This document shows positions 13,335 to 21,301 of a stretch of DNA of 31,610 nt, piece by piece. Every line of letters begins with the position of its first letter. The first letter of the stretch is position 1. Where the stretch lies: assembly GCA_036003705.1 (NCBI GenBank), contig DASYSE010000092.1, positions 1-31,610 of the forward strand. The letters are read 5' to 3'. The notes below the pieces were generated by a model. The model searched no databases and was not told the origin of the DNA. It saw nothing but the letters and a program-made list of their open reading frames with translations. This DNA is from CALGFH01 sp036003705 (GTDB lineage: Bacteria > Actinomycetota > CALGFH01). Position numbers and translations under genes: made by a program.

Positions 13335-15557
13335 GTGCCCGACAAGCTGACCTCGCCCGCCGGCGAGGAGTTCGTGCTGGCCGACGCCTCGGTCAACCGC
13401 GTGCTGGTCAAGGGCGTCGTGGCCGTCATGCACGCCCGTACCGAGCGCCTCTGGTCGACCAAAGAGGGCGACATGTTCCTGTGCGCCGACGCCGAGGGGA
13501 ACCTGGACGCCGAGAAGGCCACCGGCGCCGGCTTCTACTGGCGCGACACCCGGTACCTGTCCGACTTCATGCTCCAGGTCGACGGGCATGCGCCGTTGCT
13601 GCTGTCGACCTCGGCCGACCGGGTCTTCGCCAGCCACGTCGACCTGGCCAACCAGGACCTGGTCGAGGAGGACGGCACCGTCGCCGCCGTCCAGGGAACG
13701 GTCAACATCCGCCGCACCCGCGTCATCGACGGCCGCCTGCACGAGCGCATCAGGGTCAAGAACTACAACGCCGCCGCGGTCGACCTGACCGTGCGCCTGA
13801 CCTTCGGCACCGACTTCGCCGACATCTTCGAGGTCCGCGGCCTCAAGCGGGCGACCAGGGGCAAGATGGCCCGGCCCAAGGCCGACCAGCACTCGGCCGC
13901 GTTCGCCTACGCCGGCCAGGACGGCGTGTTCCGCGAGACCCGCATCGCCTTCGAGCTGGAGCCGACCGAGGTGACGGTCGGCGACGAGCAGGTGGTGGCC
14001 GAGTGGCGGCTGCGGCTGCAGCCGACCCAGACCGAGCTGATCGCCCTCACGGTCGAGCCGAGGGCCTCCTCCTCGCCCAGCCCGCCCGAGCGGTCCTTCG
14101 ACGTCGTCATGCACGACCTGCGCCGTTCCTACGAGTCCTGGGAGCGATCCTGTACCCGGATCTGGACCGACAACGAGCTGTACAACTCGCTGCTCGCCAG
14201 GGGGCTGCGGGATCTCAGAGCCCTGCTGACCCCGACCAGGCACGGCAGCGTGGTGGCGGCCGGGATTCCCTGGTTCGTGGCCCCGTTCGGCCGCGACGCG
14301 CTGCTCACCTGCCACCAGACCCTGATGGTCAACCCCGACCTGACCCGGGCGACCCTGGAGGTGCTGGCCGCCTTCCAGGCCGACGAGGTCGACGAATGGC
14401 GTGACGCCCAGCCGGGCAAGATCCTGCACGAGCTGCGCCAGGGGGAGCTGGCCGGCGCCGGCGTGATCCCCCACACCCCCTACTACGGCTCGATCGACTC
14501 GACCCCGCTGTGGCTGCTGCTGCTCGGCACCTACTATCGGTGGACCGGCGAGCTGGAGTTCTGCAGGAAGCTGCTGCCCAACGTGGAGCGGGCCCTTGCC
14601 TGGATGGCCGACTACGGCGACAGCGACGGCGACGGGTTCCTGGAGTACCAGCGTTCCAGCCCGCGCGGCCTGGTCAACCAGGGCTGGAAGGACTCCCACG
14701 ACTCGGTCGGCCACGTCGACGGCAAGCTCGCCGAGGGGCCGATCGCCCTGGCCGAGGTGCAGGGCTACGTCTACATGGCCAAGCTGCGGATGGCGGAGGT
14801 GTTCGAGGCTCTCGGCAACGCCCCGCGGGCCGCGACCCTGCGCGCGGAGGCGGCCAGCCTGCGAGCCGCCTTCAACGAACGCTTCTGGGTCGAGTCCGAG
14901 CAGTTCTTCGCCATGGCCCTCGACGGCGAGAAGCGCCAGGTGGCCGCCATCTCCTCCAACCCGGCGCACGGGCTGTACTGCGGCATCGTCGACCAGGAGA
15001 AGGCCGGTCCCATGGCCCGGCGCCTGCTCGCGCCCGACATGTTCTCCGGGTGGGGCGTGCGCACGCTCTCCAAGTCGGCCGCCGCCTACAACCCGATGAG
15101 CTACCACAACGGCTCGATCTGGCCGCACGACAACGCCATCATCGGGGCCGGGCTGAAGCGCTACGGCTTCGCCAAGGCGACCAACCGGCTGGCCACGGCG
15201 ATGTTCGAGATGGCCGTGACCGTCGACGACATGCGCCTGCCCGAGCTGTTCTGTGGGTTCACCCGCCGGTCGCCGAACCGGCCGGTGGCCTACCCGGTCG
15301 CCTGCTCGCCCCAGGCGTGGGCCGCCGGGGCGCCGTTCCTGCTGCTCCAGGCGATGCTCGGGATCTCGGCGGACGCGCCGGCCAACACCATCAACGTCAA
15401 CAAACCCCATCTTCCTGGATGGCTCAACACGGTCGAGCTGCACGACCTCCGGGTCGGGAGCTCGACGGTGTCGGTGGTGTTCCAGCGCCAGGGCGAGATG
15501 ACCGGGTTCTCGTTGCTCGGCAAGGACGGCGACGTCCGCGTGCTGATGGAGGAATGA
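13335..15557 (+). CDS. Amylo-alpha-1,6-glucosidase / glycogen-debranching-type protein
   Basis: A 740-residue cytoplasmic protein. The first ~250 residues match the GDE_N_bis domain (GDMFLCADAEG, GFYWRDTRYLSDFML, RIRVKNYNAAAVDL). The rest is an (alpha/alpha)6 barrel of the amylo-1,6-glucosidase / GH63-like group. Recognisable parts are AAGIPWFVAPFGRDALLTCHQTLM, GVIPHTPYYGSIDSTPLWLLL, DSDGDGFLEYQ, NQGWKDSHDSV and YHNGSIWPHDNAIIG. Acidic residues in GWKDSHD and near DSDGDG are candidate catalytic groups. Family knowledge suggests hydrolysis of alpha-1,6 branches in glycogen or related glucans, but many bacterial members are uncharacterised. The GTG start has GGAG about 6 nt upstream. It is an insertion relative to the mycobacterial thrB-rho order. 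Confidence 0.85.
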   Translation: MPDKLTSPAGEEFVLADASVNRVLVKGVVAVMHARTERLWSTKEGDMFLCADAEGNLDAEKATGAGFYWRDTRYLSDFMLQVDGHAPLLLSTSADRVFASHVDLANQDLVEEDGTVAAVQGTVNIRRTRVIDGRLHERIRVKNYNAAAVDLTVRLTFGTDFADIFEVRGLKRATRGKMARPKADQHSAAFAYAGQDGVFRETRIAFELEPTEVTVGDEQVVAEWRLRLQPTQTELIALTVEPRASSSPSPPERSFDVVMHDLRRSYESWERSCTRIWTDNELYNSLLARGLRDLRALLTPTRHGSVVAAGIPWFVAPFGRDALLTCHQTLMVNPDLTRATLEVLAAFQADEVDEWRDAQPGKILHELRQGELAGAGVIPHTPYYGSIDSTPLWLLLLGTYYRWTGELEFCRKLLPNVERALAWMADYGDSDGDGFLEYQRSSPRGLVNQGWKDSHDSVGHVDGKLAEGPIALAEVQGYVYMAKLRMAEVFEALGNAPRAATLRAEAASLRAAFNERFWVESEQFFAMALDGEKRQVAAISSNPAHGLYCGIVDQEKAGPMARRLLAPDMFSGWGVRTLSKSAAAYNPMSYHNGSIWPHDNAIIGAGLKRYGFAKATNRLATAMFEMAVTVDDMRLPELFCGFTRRSPNRPVAYPVACSPQAWAAGAPFLLLQAMLGISADAPANTINVNKPHLPGWLNTVELHDLRVGSSTVSVVFQRQGEMTGFSLLGKDGDVRVLMEE

Positions 15558-15563
15558 CGCCTG

Positions 15564-15593
15564 TTGCGCTCCCCGAGCCCAGGCCCGTACAAT
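15564..15593 (+). promoter_or_regulatory. Promoter of rho
   Basis: TTGCGC (15564-15569), an 18-nt spacer and TACAAT (15588-15593, five of six matches to TATAAT) form a recognisable vegetative promoter just after the debranching gene. The start site would be near 15600, about 400 nt ahead of rho. Confidence 0.55.
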
Positions 15594-16003
15594 GCGAGGC
15601 GTCTCAGTCGCTGGCCAATTCAGTCGACGCCCCCGCCATATCGGCTCATCGTTTCGGCGATTCCTGCCACGCTCGGCACGGATCGTCGGCGATGAACGCG
15701 GTGCCCGGCAGGCGGGCAGCCAATCCTCACGGGGGTGCACGGCGAAGCCGGCCAGCGGTGGCAACCACCAGTTCCGTTCGAGCAGTCGACCGGGTCACGT
15801 GATCGGACGCCAGCCTTTGGCGGTGTGCGGTTCATGCCGCGCCGCCGGGCCCCGTCGACGGGAACAGGATTAGGAGCGAGCACGAGCTTCTCCCCACGGC
15901 GCCGCATTCCGGCGCTCTGTCTTCAAGAACCCGGCAACCGGGTGGCGGCCTACGGTCTCCGGCTCATCCAGCCGGCACGTCGTCGCCTCACAGGAAGGTG
16001 AAC
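15594..16003 (+). other. Long 5' leader of rho, no protein gene recognised
   Basis: About 400 nt lie between the promoter and rho. The stretch contains the perfect palindrome CCCGTCGACGGG (15851-15862) and the hairpin ACCCGG-CAA-CCGGGT (15929-15943), about 60 nt before the start codon. Short frames exist (for instance one that ends at 15999-16001), but they are Arg/Ser-rich and lack ribosome-binding sites. No known riboswitch core was recognised. rho mRNAs in other bacteria have long leaders where Rho terminates its own transcription, so an autoregulatory leader is a reasonable inference. Confidence 0.45.
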
Positions 16004-18052
16004 ATGGCAACTACCGAACGCGACATCCTCGAGGGGAAGGTCCTGCCAGAGCTGCAGGCGATCGCCTCGTCCATGGGTGTCCAGGGCTACCAGCGGCTCC
16101 GCAAGGCCGACCTGATCGGCGCGATCATTGCCAAGGCCCAGGGTGTCGAGTTCGCGCCTTCGTCGACGCCGGCACGTGGCCGGCGGGGGGGAACGAGCCC
16201 CGCGGCGCCCGCCCAGCCGGAGCTGCCTGGCGCCGGCGAGGTCGATGACGCCGCCGACGGCCCGGAGCGCCGGACCCGCCGCCGGACCCGGTCCGCCGCC
16301 GGGACCCAGCCGGAGGGGCCCGTTGAACCCGGTGGGGATCCCCTCGGGGATCGGGGGCAGGCGGTCGAGGTCGTCGGGAACGGCGGCCAGCCGGCCGGCG
16401 CCGGCGTCCCACCCGCGACCCTGACCCAGCCCGCCGAGGCCGCCGAGGCGCCGCCGGGTGCCCAGCCGGCGGGCGACCCGAGCCGCAACGGCGAGGTCGC
16501 CCAGGCCAACCAGCCGGCCGCCGAGACGGTCGCGACCCCGGCCCAGCAACCGGCCGAGCCCGGGACCCCGGCGCAGCCGGCCGAGTCCGGCGCGGCCGAG
16601 CCCACCACCGGCGCCCAAGGCGAGCAACAGGCCCAGGGCGAGTCCAAGGCCGACGGCCAGGCCGGCGCCCAGCAGCAGCGGGGCGGCGATGCGCAACCCG
16701 ACCACGGCGGCGACCGTGGCCAGCGCCGCGACCGCGACCGCGACTGGGGCGGCCAGGGCGGCGGCGGTGGCGGCCGCTGGGAGAACCAGCAGGGCCAGGG
16801 TGGTGGCGGTCGGCGCCGCAACCGCAACCGGAACCGCAACCGCGGCAACCGCTTCAACGAGCAGGGTGGCGGCAACGTCGCCCTGCTGGAGCGACCCGAC
16901 TACCGCGACCGCCAGCAGCAGGCCGACGACCGGCCAGAGGTCAGCCGCACCGGCACCCTCGACATCCGCTCCCAGGACGGCTACGGCTTCCTGCGGGTCA
17001 ACGGCTACCTGCCGGGCTCCGAGGACGTGTACGTGCCGCTGTCGATGATCCGCCGCATGGGCCTGCGCCGCGGCGACCAGATCGAGGGCACGGTCAAGCT
17101 GCCCCGCGACTCCGAGAAGTACGCGGCCCTCTCCCGGGTCGACAAGGTCAACGAGCTCGATCCCGAGGAGGCCCGCGGCCGCCGCGACTTCAAGGACCTG
17201 ACCCCGCTGTACCCCCTGGAGCGGCTGCGCCTTGAGCACAACCCGACCGAGATCTCGACCCGGGTGATGGACCTCATGTGCCCGATCGGCAAGGGGCAGC
17301 GCGGGCTGATCGTCTCCCCGCCCAAGGCGGGCAAGACCACCCTGATGAAGCAGATCGCCAACGCGATCAGCGAGAACAACCCCGAGGTGTACCTCATCAT
17401 CCTGCTCACCGACGAGCGGCCCGAAGAGGTCACCGACATGCAGCGCTCGACCAAGGCGCACGTGATCTACTCGACCTTCGACCGGCCGAGCGAGGAGCAC
17501 TGCCAGGTCGCCGAGCTCACCATCGAGCGGGCCAAGCGGTTGGTCGAGTACGGCAGGGACGTGGTGGTGCTGCTCGACGGCATCACCCGCCTGTCGAGGG
17601 CCTACAACCGGGCCACCCCGGCCAGCGGCAAGATCCTGTCGGGCGGTGTCGACTCCTCGGCCCTGTACCCGCCCAAGCGGTTCTTCGGGGCCGCCCGCAA
17701 CCTCGAGGAGGGCGGGTCGCTGACCATCCTGGCCACCGCCCTGGTCGACACCGGGTCGCGGATGGACGAGGTCATCTTCGAGGAGTTCAAGGGCACCGGG
17801 AACATGGAGGTGCGCCTGGACCGCAAGCTGTCCGAGCGTCGCATCTTCCCGGCCCTCGACATCGACGCCTCCTCCACCCGCAAGGAGGAGCTGCTGCTCT
17901 CCGAGGAGGAGCTGGTGGTGGCCTGGAAGCTGCGTCGGGTCCTCGGCGCGCTGGAGCCAGCCCAGGCCCTCGAGCTGGTGGTGGACCGGATGCGCCAGAG
18001 CAAGACCAACGCCGAGTTCCTCCGCCACATCCAGCGAGCCAACATAAACTAG
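16004..18052 (+). CDS. rho: Transcription termination factor Rho, with long low-complexity insertion
   Basis: A hexameric RNA helicase that ends transcription at Rho-dependent sites, 682 residues. Residues ~1-45 are the Rho_N helical domain (LQAIASSMGVQGYQRLRKADL). Residues ~48-310 are a Pro/Ala/Gln/Gly-rich, then Arg/Asn/Gly-rich, disordered insertion including GGGGGRWENQQGQ and RRRNRNRNRNRGNR. The cold-shock-like RNA-binding domain follows (LDIRSQDGYGFLRVNGYLPG). The ATPase core has Walker A PPKAGKTT (K444) and Walker B VVVLLDGITRLSRAYN. C-terminal segments (GGVDSSALYPPKRFFGAARN, RRIFPALDIDASSTRKEELL) are canonical. E. coli Rho has 419 residues; such insertions are typical of Actinomycetota and add RNA affinity. 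ATG 16004 follows AGGAAGG by 5 nt. Confidence 0.97.
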   Translation: MATTERDILEGKVLPELQAIASSMGVQGYQRLRKADLIGAIIAKAQGVEFAPSSTPARGRRGGTSPAAPAQPELPGAGEVDDAADGPERRTRRRTRSAAGTQPEGPVEPGGDPLGDRGQAVEVVGNGGQPAGAGVPPATLTQPAEAAEAPPGAQPAGDPSRNGEVAQANQPAAETVATPAQQPAEPGTPAQPAESGAAEPTTGAQGEQQAQGESKADGQAGAQQQRGGDAQPDHGGDRGQRRDRDRDWGGQGGGGGGRWENQQGQGGGGRRRNRNRNRNRGNRFNEQGGGNVALLERPDYRDRQQQADDRPEVSRTGTLDIRSQDGYGFLRVNGYLPGSEDVYVPLSMIRRMGLRRGDQIEGTVKLPRDSEKYAALSRVDKVNELDPEEARGRRDFKDLTPLYPLERLRLEHNPTEISTRVMDLMCPIGKGQRGLIVSPPKAGKTTLMKQIANAISENNPEVYLIILLTDERPEEVTDMQRSTKAHVIYSTFDRPSEEHCQVAELTIERAKRLVEYGRDVVVLLDGITRLSRAYNRATPASGKILSGGVDSSALYPPKRFFGAARNLEEGGSLTILATALVDTGSRMDEVIFEEFKGTGNMEVRLDRKLSERRIFPALDIDASSTRKEELLLSEEELVVAWKLRRVLGALEPAQALELVVDRMRQSKTNAEFLRHIQRANIN

Positions 18053-18092
18053 GGCCGTCCCTCGACCATGGCACCGGCGCGCTTGAGTGGCG

Positions 18093-18115
18093 GTGGGGAG
18101 CCGGAGCTCCCCCAC
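18093..18115 (+). terminator. Strong hairpin between rho and rpmE
   Basis: GTGGGGAGC-CGGA-GCTCCCCCAC forms a 9-bp stem with one bulged C, 40 nt after the rho stop. No U-run follows, so it is either a non-canonical terminator or an mRNA-processing or stability element. Confidence 0.35.
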
Positions 18116-18189
18116 ATGGAACAGGGACCACGCCACGCATCGTTCTAAGTGACACATCACCAATATCGGCAAGGGAGCTGCGAGCACCC

Positions 18190-18411
18190 ATGAAGCAGGG
18201 CATCCACCCCGAGTACCAGGCCACCACCGTTCGCTGTTCGTGCGGCGAGGAGTTCCAGACCCGTTCGACCGTGTCCGAGCTGCGGGTCGACATCTGCTCC
18301 AAGTGTCACCCCTTCTACACCGGCAAGCAGAAGCTGGTTGACACCGGCGGCCGTGTGGAGCGCTTCGAGCGCCGCTACGGCAAGCGCAAGGCGCCTGAGT
18401 CGACCGCCTGA
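18190..18411 (+). CDS. rpmE: Ribosomal protein bL31, zinc-binding (C+) form
   Basis: A 73-residue 50S protein that bridges the ribosomal subunits. It begins MKQGIHPEYQ and has the four cysteines of the zinc-binding form (C16, C18, C36, C39 in CSCGEEF and CSKCHPFYTGKQK). The zinc-free paralogue lacks these, so this copy is probably the one used when zinc is sufficient. The tail VERFERRYGKRK is typical. AAGGGAG lies upstream at a rather long spacing (about 12 nt). It sits directly after rho, as in many Gram-positive genomes. The 137-nt gap shows a hairpin but no certain promoter. Confidence 0.97.
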   Translation: MKQGIHPEYQATTVRCSCGEEFQTRSTVSELRVDICSKCHPFYTGKQKLVDTGGRVERFERRYGKRKAPESTA

Positions 18412-18424
18412 GCGGGCGGACGAC

Positions 18425-19159
18425 GTGAGCGAGACCGGCAAGAAGCAGCCGTTCTACTACGGCGGCCAGGCCGTCCTGGAAGGCGTGATGATGCGCGGCC
18501 AGGAGGCCTGGTCGCTCGCCGTCCGCCGCCCCAAGGGCGAGATCTACCTCGAGCAGCACACCCTGCGGCCCCTGTCCGCCAGGGTGCGCCTGTTCAGGCT
18601 GCCGTTCTTCCGCGGCATCGGCGTGCTGGCCGACTCGCTGGCCATCGGCGTCAAGGCCCTGGCCATCTCCGGCAACCAGGCCCTGGAGGAGGAAGAGCAG
18701 CTCAGCGACAGGCAGATGGGCTGGTCGCTCGGGATCGGCGCCGCCTTCTTCACCGCCCTGTTCATCCTCGCCCCGGCGGCCGGGACCAACTGGCTCTCGG
18801 GCCACCTGCCCAACAACCTGGTCTTCAACCTGGTCGAGGGGGTGGCCCGGCTCGCCTTCTTCCTGCTCTACATCCTGGCCATCTCGATGCTCAGGGACAT
18901 CCGGCGGGTGTTCCAGTACCACGGCGCCGAGCACAAGACGATCCACTGCTACGAGGCCGGCCTGCCGCTGGAGCCGGGCAACGTCGACCGCTTCCCGACC
19001 CTGCACGTCCGCTGCGGGACCAATTTCCTGCTGATCCTGTTCGTGGTCACCCTGGTGCTGTTCACCTTCCTGTTCTCGGCGCTCGGCCGGCCGGCGCTGC
19101 TGGTCAGGGTGCCGCTGCAGATCCTCGCCGTGCCGGTGATCGTCGGCATCGCCTACTAG
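18425..19159 (+). CDS. DUF1385 membrane protein, cut by an in-frame UAG
   Basis: The frame encodes 244 residues of a DUF1385 protein: FYYGGQAVLEGVMMRGQEAW is the family's N-terminal signature. A central pair of hydrophobic segments (about residues 100-165), then FQYHGAEHKTIHCYEAGLPL and HVRCGTNFLLI follow, with two more membrane segments near the end. Function is unknown; it is a predicted inner-membrane protein. UAG at 19157-19159 stops the frame after VIVGIAY, where the family normally reads a Tyr-Glu pair. Past it the same frame continues GIRLGAG and the family C-terminus up to UGA at 19439-19441. So the gene is either recently broken, misread in sequencing, or expressed in two forms. GTG 18425 was chosen as the start, 13 nt after rpmE. 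Confidence 0.8.
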   Translation: MSETGKKQPFYYGGQAVLEGVMMRGQEAWSLAVRRPKGEIYLEQHTLRPLSARVRLFRLPFFRGIGVLADSLAIGVKALAISGNQALEEEEQLSDRQMGWSLGIGAAFFTALFILAPAAGTNWLSGHLPNNLVFNLVEGVARLAFFLLYILAISMLRDIRRVFQYHGAEHKTIHCYEAGLPLEPGNVDRFPTLHVRCGTNFLLILFVVTLVLFTFLFSALGRPALLVRVPLQILAVPVIVGIAY

Positions 19160-19441
19160 GGCATCCGCCTTGGCGCCGGCCGGGAGCGCTCGTCCCTGGT
19201 CAGGGCGTTGATGAAGCCAGGCCTGTGGCTGCAGATGCTGACCACCAAGCCGCCCAGCCGCGACATGATCGAGGTCGCCATCCGCGCCCTCGAGCAGGTG
19301 CTGCCGCCGGCCGAGCGGGCCAGGGTCGCACCCCTGCCCTCCGCGCTGGTCGCCGGCAGCGGCGCCGCCGTCGAGGACCTCGCCGGGCCCCGGTTGGCGG
19401 TCGAGCCGGCCCCGGAGGGCCCGCCAGCCAAAGGCGGCTGA
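19157..19441 (+). other. In-frame UAG and the downstream 93-codon DUF1385 C-terminus leading to prfA
   Basis: A single base change (GAG to TAG) explains the stop. The 93 codons after it are in the same frame, stay GC-rich at third positions and encode the expected family tail: LVRALMKPGLWLQMLTTKPP, then DMIEVAIRALEQVLP. They end in UGA one nucleotide before the prfA ATG, and AAAGGCGG (19430-19437), the likely prfA ribosome-binding site, lies in the last codons. TTG 19208 or ATG 19211 could also restart translation to give a separate 76-77-residue peptide. Ribosomes that pass the UAG would terminate on the prfA start and could raise RF1 synthesis. This is inference; the frame continuity is direct. 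Confidence 0.7.
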
Positions 19442-19442
19442 C

Positions 19443-20522
19443 ATGTTCGAACGGCTCGACGAGATCGAGCGGACCTACGACGACATCGAGCGGCAGCTCG
19501 CCGACCCCGAGGTGCTCGCCGACCAGGCGCGCCTGGTCGAGCTGTCCAAGCGCCACGCCGAGCTGGGGGAAGTGGTTCGGACGTACCGGGCCTGGCGGTC
19601 GGCCGACGAGGACCTGGCCACCGCCCGCCAGCTCTACCGCGAGGAGCGCTCGATCGAAGGCAGGGCGCTGCTCGACGAGGAGATCGCCGCCGCCCAGGCC
19701 CGCCAGGCCGAGCTGGACGAGCAGCTGCGGCGGGCCCTCGTCCCCAAGGACCCCAACGACGGCAAGGACGTCATCGTCGAGGTACGGGCCGGCACCGGCG
19801 GCGACGAGGCCGCCCTGTTCGCCGGCGACCTGTACCGGATGTACCTGCGCTGGGCCGAGCAGCACGGCCACAAGGTCGAGGTGCTGTCCCAGAGCGACTC
19901 CGACCTCGAAGGGATCAAGGAGGCCGTGTTCGCGGTCAAGGGCAAAGGGGTCTGGTCGCGGCTGAAGTACGAGGCCGGCGTGCACCGGGTGCAGCGGGTC
20001 CCGGTGACCGAGTCCCAGGGCCGCATCCACACCTCGGCGGCCGGGGTCAACGTCCTTCCCGAGGCCGACCCGGTGGAGGTCACCGTCGACCCGAACGACC
20101 TGAAGATCGACGTGTACCGTTCGACCGGCCCTGGCGGCCAGTCGGTCAACACCACCGACTCGGCGGTGCGCATCACCCACCTGCCGTCCGGGATCGTCGT
20201 GGCCATGCAGGACGAGAAATCCCAGATCCAGAACCGGGAGAAGGCCCTGCGGGTGCTGCGGGCGCGGCTGCTGGACCGGGCCATCTCCGAGCAGCAGGCC
20301 CAGCTGACCGCCGAGCGCCGCTCCCAGGTCCGCTCCCTTGACCGCTCGGAACGGGTCAGGACCTACAACTTCCCCCAGGACCGGGTCACCGACCATCGCA
20401 TCGGCCTGTCCGTCGGCGACCTGCCGGGGGTGCTGGAGGGCCGCGGCCTCGACCGGATCATCGACGAGCTGGCGGCAAGGGACGCCGAGGCCGCCTTCGC
20501 CGCCGCCGAGGCGACGGCGTGA
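19443..20522 (+). CDS. prfA: Peptide chain release factor 1 (RF1)
   Basis: Recognises UAA and UAG in the ribosomal A site and triggers peptide release. It is 359 residues, a normal length. The codon-reading tripeptide is P187-V-T189 in VQRVPVTESQGRIHTSA, the PxT type that marks RF1, whereas RF2 has SPF. The peptidyl-hydrolysis motif is G231-G232-Q233 in STGPGGQSVNTTDSAVR. The N-terminal coiled region (residues 1-100) is the RF domain 1. The glutamine of GGQ is the target of the PrmC methylase encoded next. The start is one base after the UGA of the upstream frame, and the stop overlaps prmC by 4 nt (GTGA), so translation is coupled on both sides. Confidence 0.97.
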   Translation: MFERLDEIERTYDDIERQLADPEVLADQARLVELSKRHAELGEVVRTYRAWRSADEDLATARQLYREERSIEGRALLDEEIAAAQARQAELDEQLRRALVPKDPNDGKDVIVEVRAGTGGDEAALFAGDLYRMYLRWAEQHGHKVEVLSQSDSDLEGIKEAVFAVKGKGVWSRLKYEAGVHRVQRVPVTESQGRIHTSAAGVNVLPEADPVEVTVDPNDLKIDVYRSTGPGGQSVNTTDSAVRITHLPSGIVVAMQDEKSQIQNREKALRVLRARLLDRAISEQQAQLTAERRSQVRSLDRSERVRTYNFPQDRVTDHRIGLSVGDLPGVLEGRGLDRIIDELAARDAEAAFAAAEATA

Positions 20523-21301
20523 CCGCCGGCGTCCGTGAGGTCCTGGCCTGGGCGACCGGTGAGCTGGCCGCCGCCGGCTGCGTCTCCGCCAGGGCCGAAG
20601 CCAGCTGGCTGCTGGAGGAGGCCCCCGACCGCCCGACGCTCGAAGCCATGGTGGCGCGGCGGGTGGCGGGGGAGCCGCTGCAGTACGTGATCGGGTGGGC
20701 GCCGTTCGGGCCCCTGAAGCTGCGGGTCGGGCCGGGCGTGTTCGTCCCCCGTCCCGAGACCGAGGGCCTGGCCGACCGGGCCGCCGCCCTGAAGCCCCGG
20801 ATCGCGGTGGACCTGTGCACCGGGTCGGGAGCGATCGCCTGCTTCCTGGCCGCCGAGGTCCCAGGGGCCAGGGTGCTGGCCACCGAGCTGGACCCGAGGG
20901 CGCTGGCCTGGGCCCGCCTCAACACCGAGCGGTTCGGGGTCGAGCTGCTGGCCGGCGACCTCGACGAGCCGCTGCCGGCCGAGCTCGCCGGCCGGGTCGA
21001 GGTGCTCTGCGCCAACGTCCCCTACGTGCCCAGCGGGGCGATCGCCACCCTGCCGCGGGATGTGCGCGACCACGAGCCGCTGCTTGCCCTCGACGGCGGC
21101 CCGGACGGCCTGGACGTGCTCCGGCGGCTGGCTCCGCGGGCCGGGCGCTGGCTCGCTCCCGGGGGCCGGCTGTTCTGTGAGATCGGCGAGGACCAGGCCA
21201 AGGCGGCGGTGGCCCTGTTCGCCGCGGCCGGTCTGGTCGACGTCGCGGTCCACCCCGACCTGGCCGACCGCCACCGGATCATCGAAGGGACCCGGTCGTG
21301 A
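20519..21301 (+). CDS. prmC: PrmC-type release-factor glutamine N5-methyltransferase, variant active-site motif
   Basis: Expected to methylate the GGQ glutamine of release factors using S-adenosylmethionine. It has 260 residues. An N-terminal helical substrate domain (EPLQYVIGWAPFGPLKLRVGPGVFVPRPETEGLA) precedes the methyltransferase fold with motif I AVDLCTGSGAIACFLA and acidic ATELDPRAL. The catalytic motif, normally NPPY, reads N166-V-P-Y169 here (CANVPYVPSGAIATLP), followed by RDHEPLLALDGGPDGLDV. That wording is closer to the PrmC-related subfamily (NAPYVPT in streptomycetes) than to classical HemK. Position right after prfA still argues for RF methylation, and Asn and Tyr are kept. It overlaps its neighbours by 4 nt on both sides (GTGA). 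Confidence 0.85.
   Translation: MTAGVREVLAWATGELAAAGCVSARAEASWLLEEAPDRPTLEAMVARRVAGEPLQYVIGWAPFGPLKLRVGPGVFVPRPETEGLADRAAALKPRIAVDLCTGSGAIACFLAAEVPGARVLATELDPRALAWARLNTERFGVELLAGDLDEPLPAELAGRVEVLCANVPYVPSGAIATLPRDVRDHEPLLALDGGPDGLDVLRRLAPRAGRWLAPGGRLFCEIGEDQAKAAVALFAAAGLVDVAVHPDLADRHRIIEGTRS

Noticed and set aside
15592..16001. Two short frames in the rho leader (15592-15873 and 15735-16001) as candidate leader peptides like RhoL
   Set aside because: The first starts inside the -10 element and could not be translated from that promoter. Both are Arg/Ser/Pro-rich without ribosome-binding sites.
18120..18189. Zur box before the zinc-type rpmE
   Set aside because: No palindromic AT-rich TGATAATnATTATCA-like site is visible; the AT-rich stretch near 18150-18166 lacks symmetry.
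19157..19159. UAG decoded as a sense codon (pyrrolysine or genome-wide recoding)
   Set aside because: UAG is the ordinary stop of argS, thrC, thrB, rho, the wecA-like gene, atpB, atpE and atpH in this window, and RF1 is encoded here. No pyl genes are seen.
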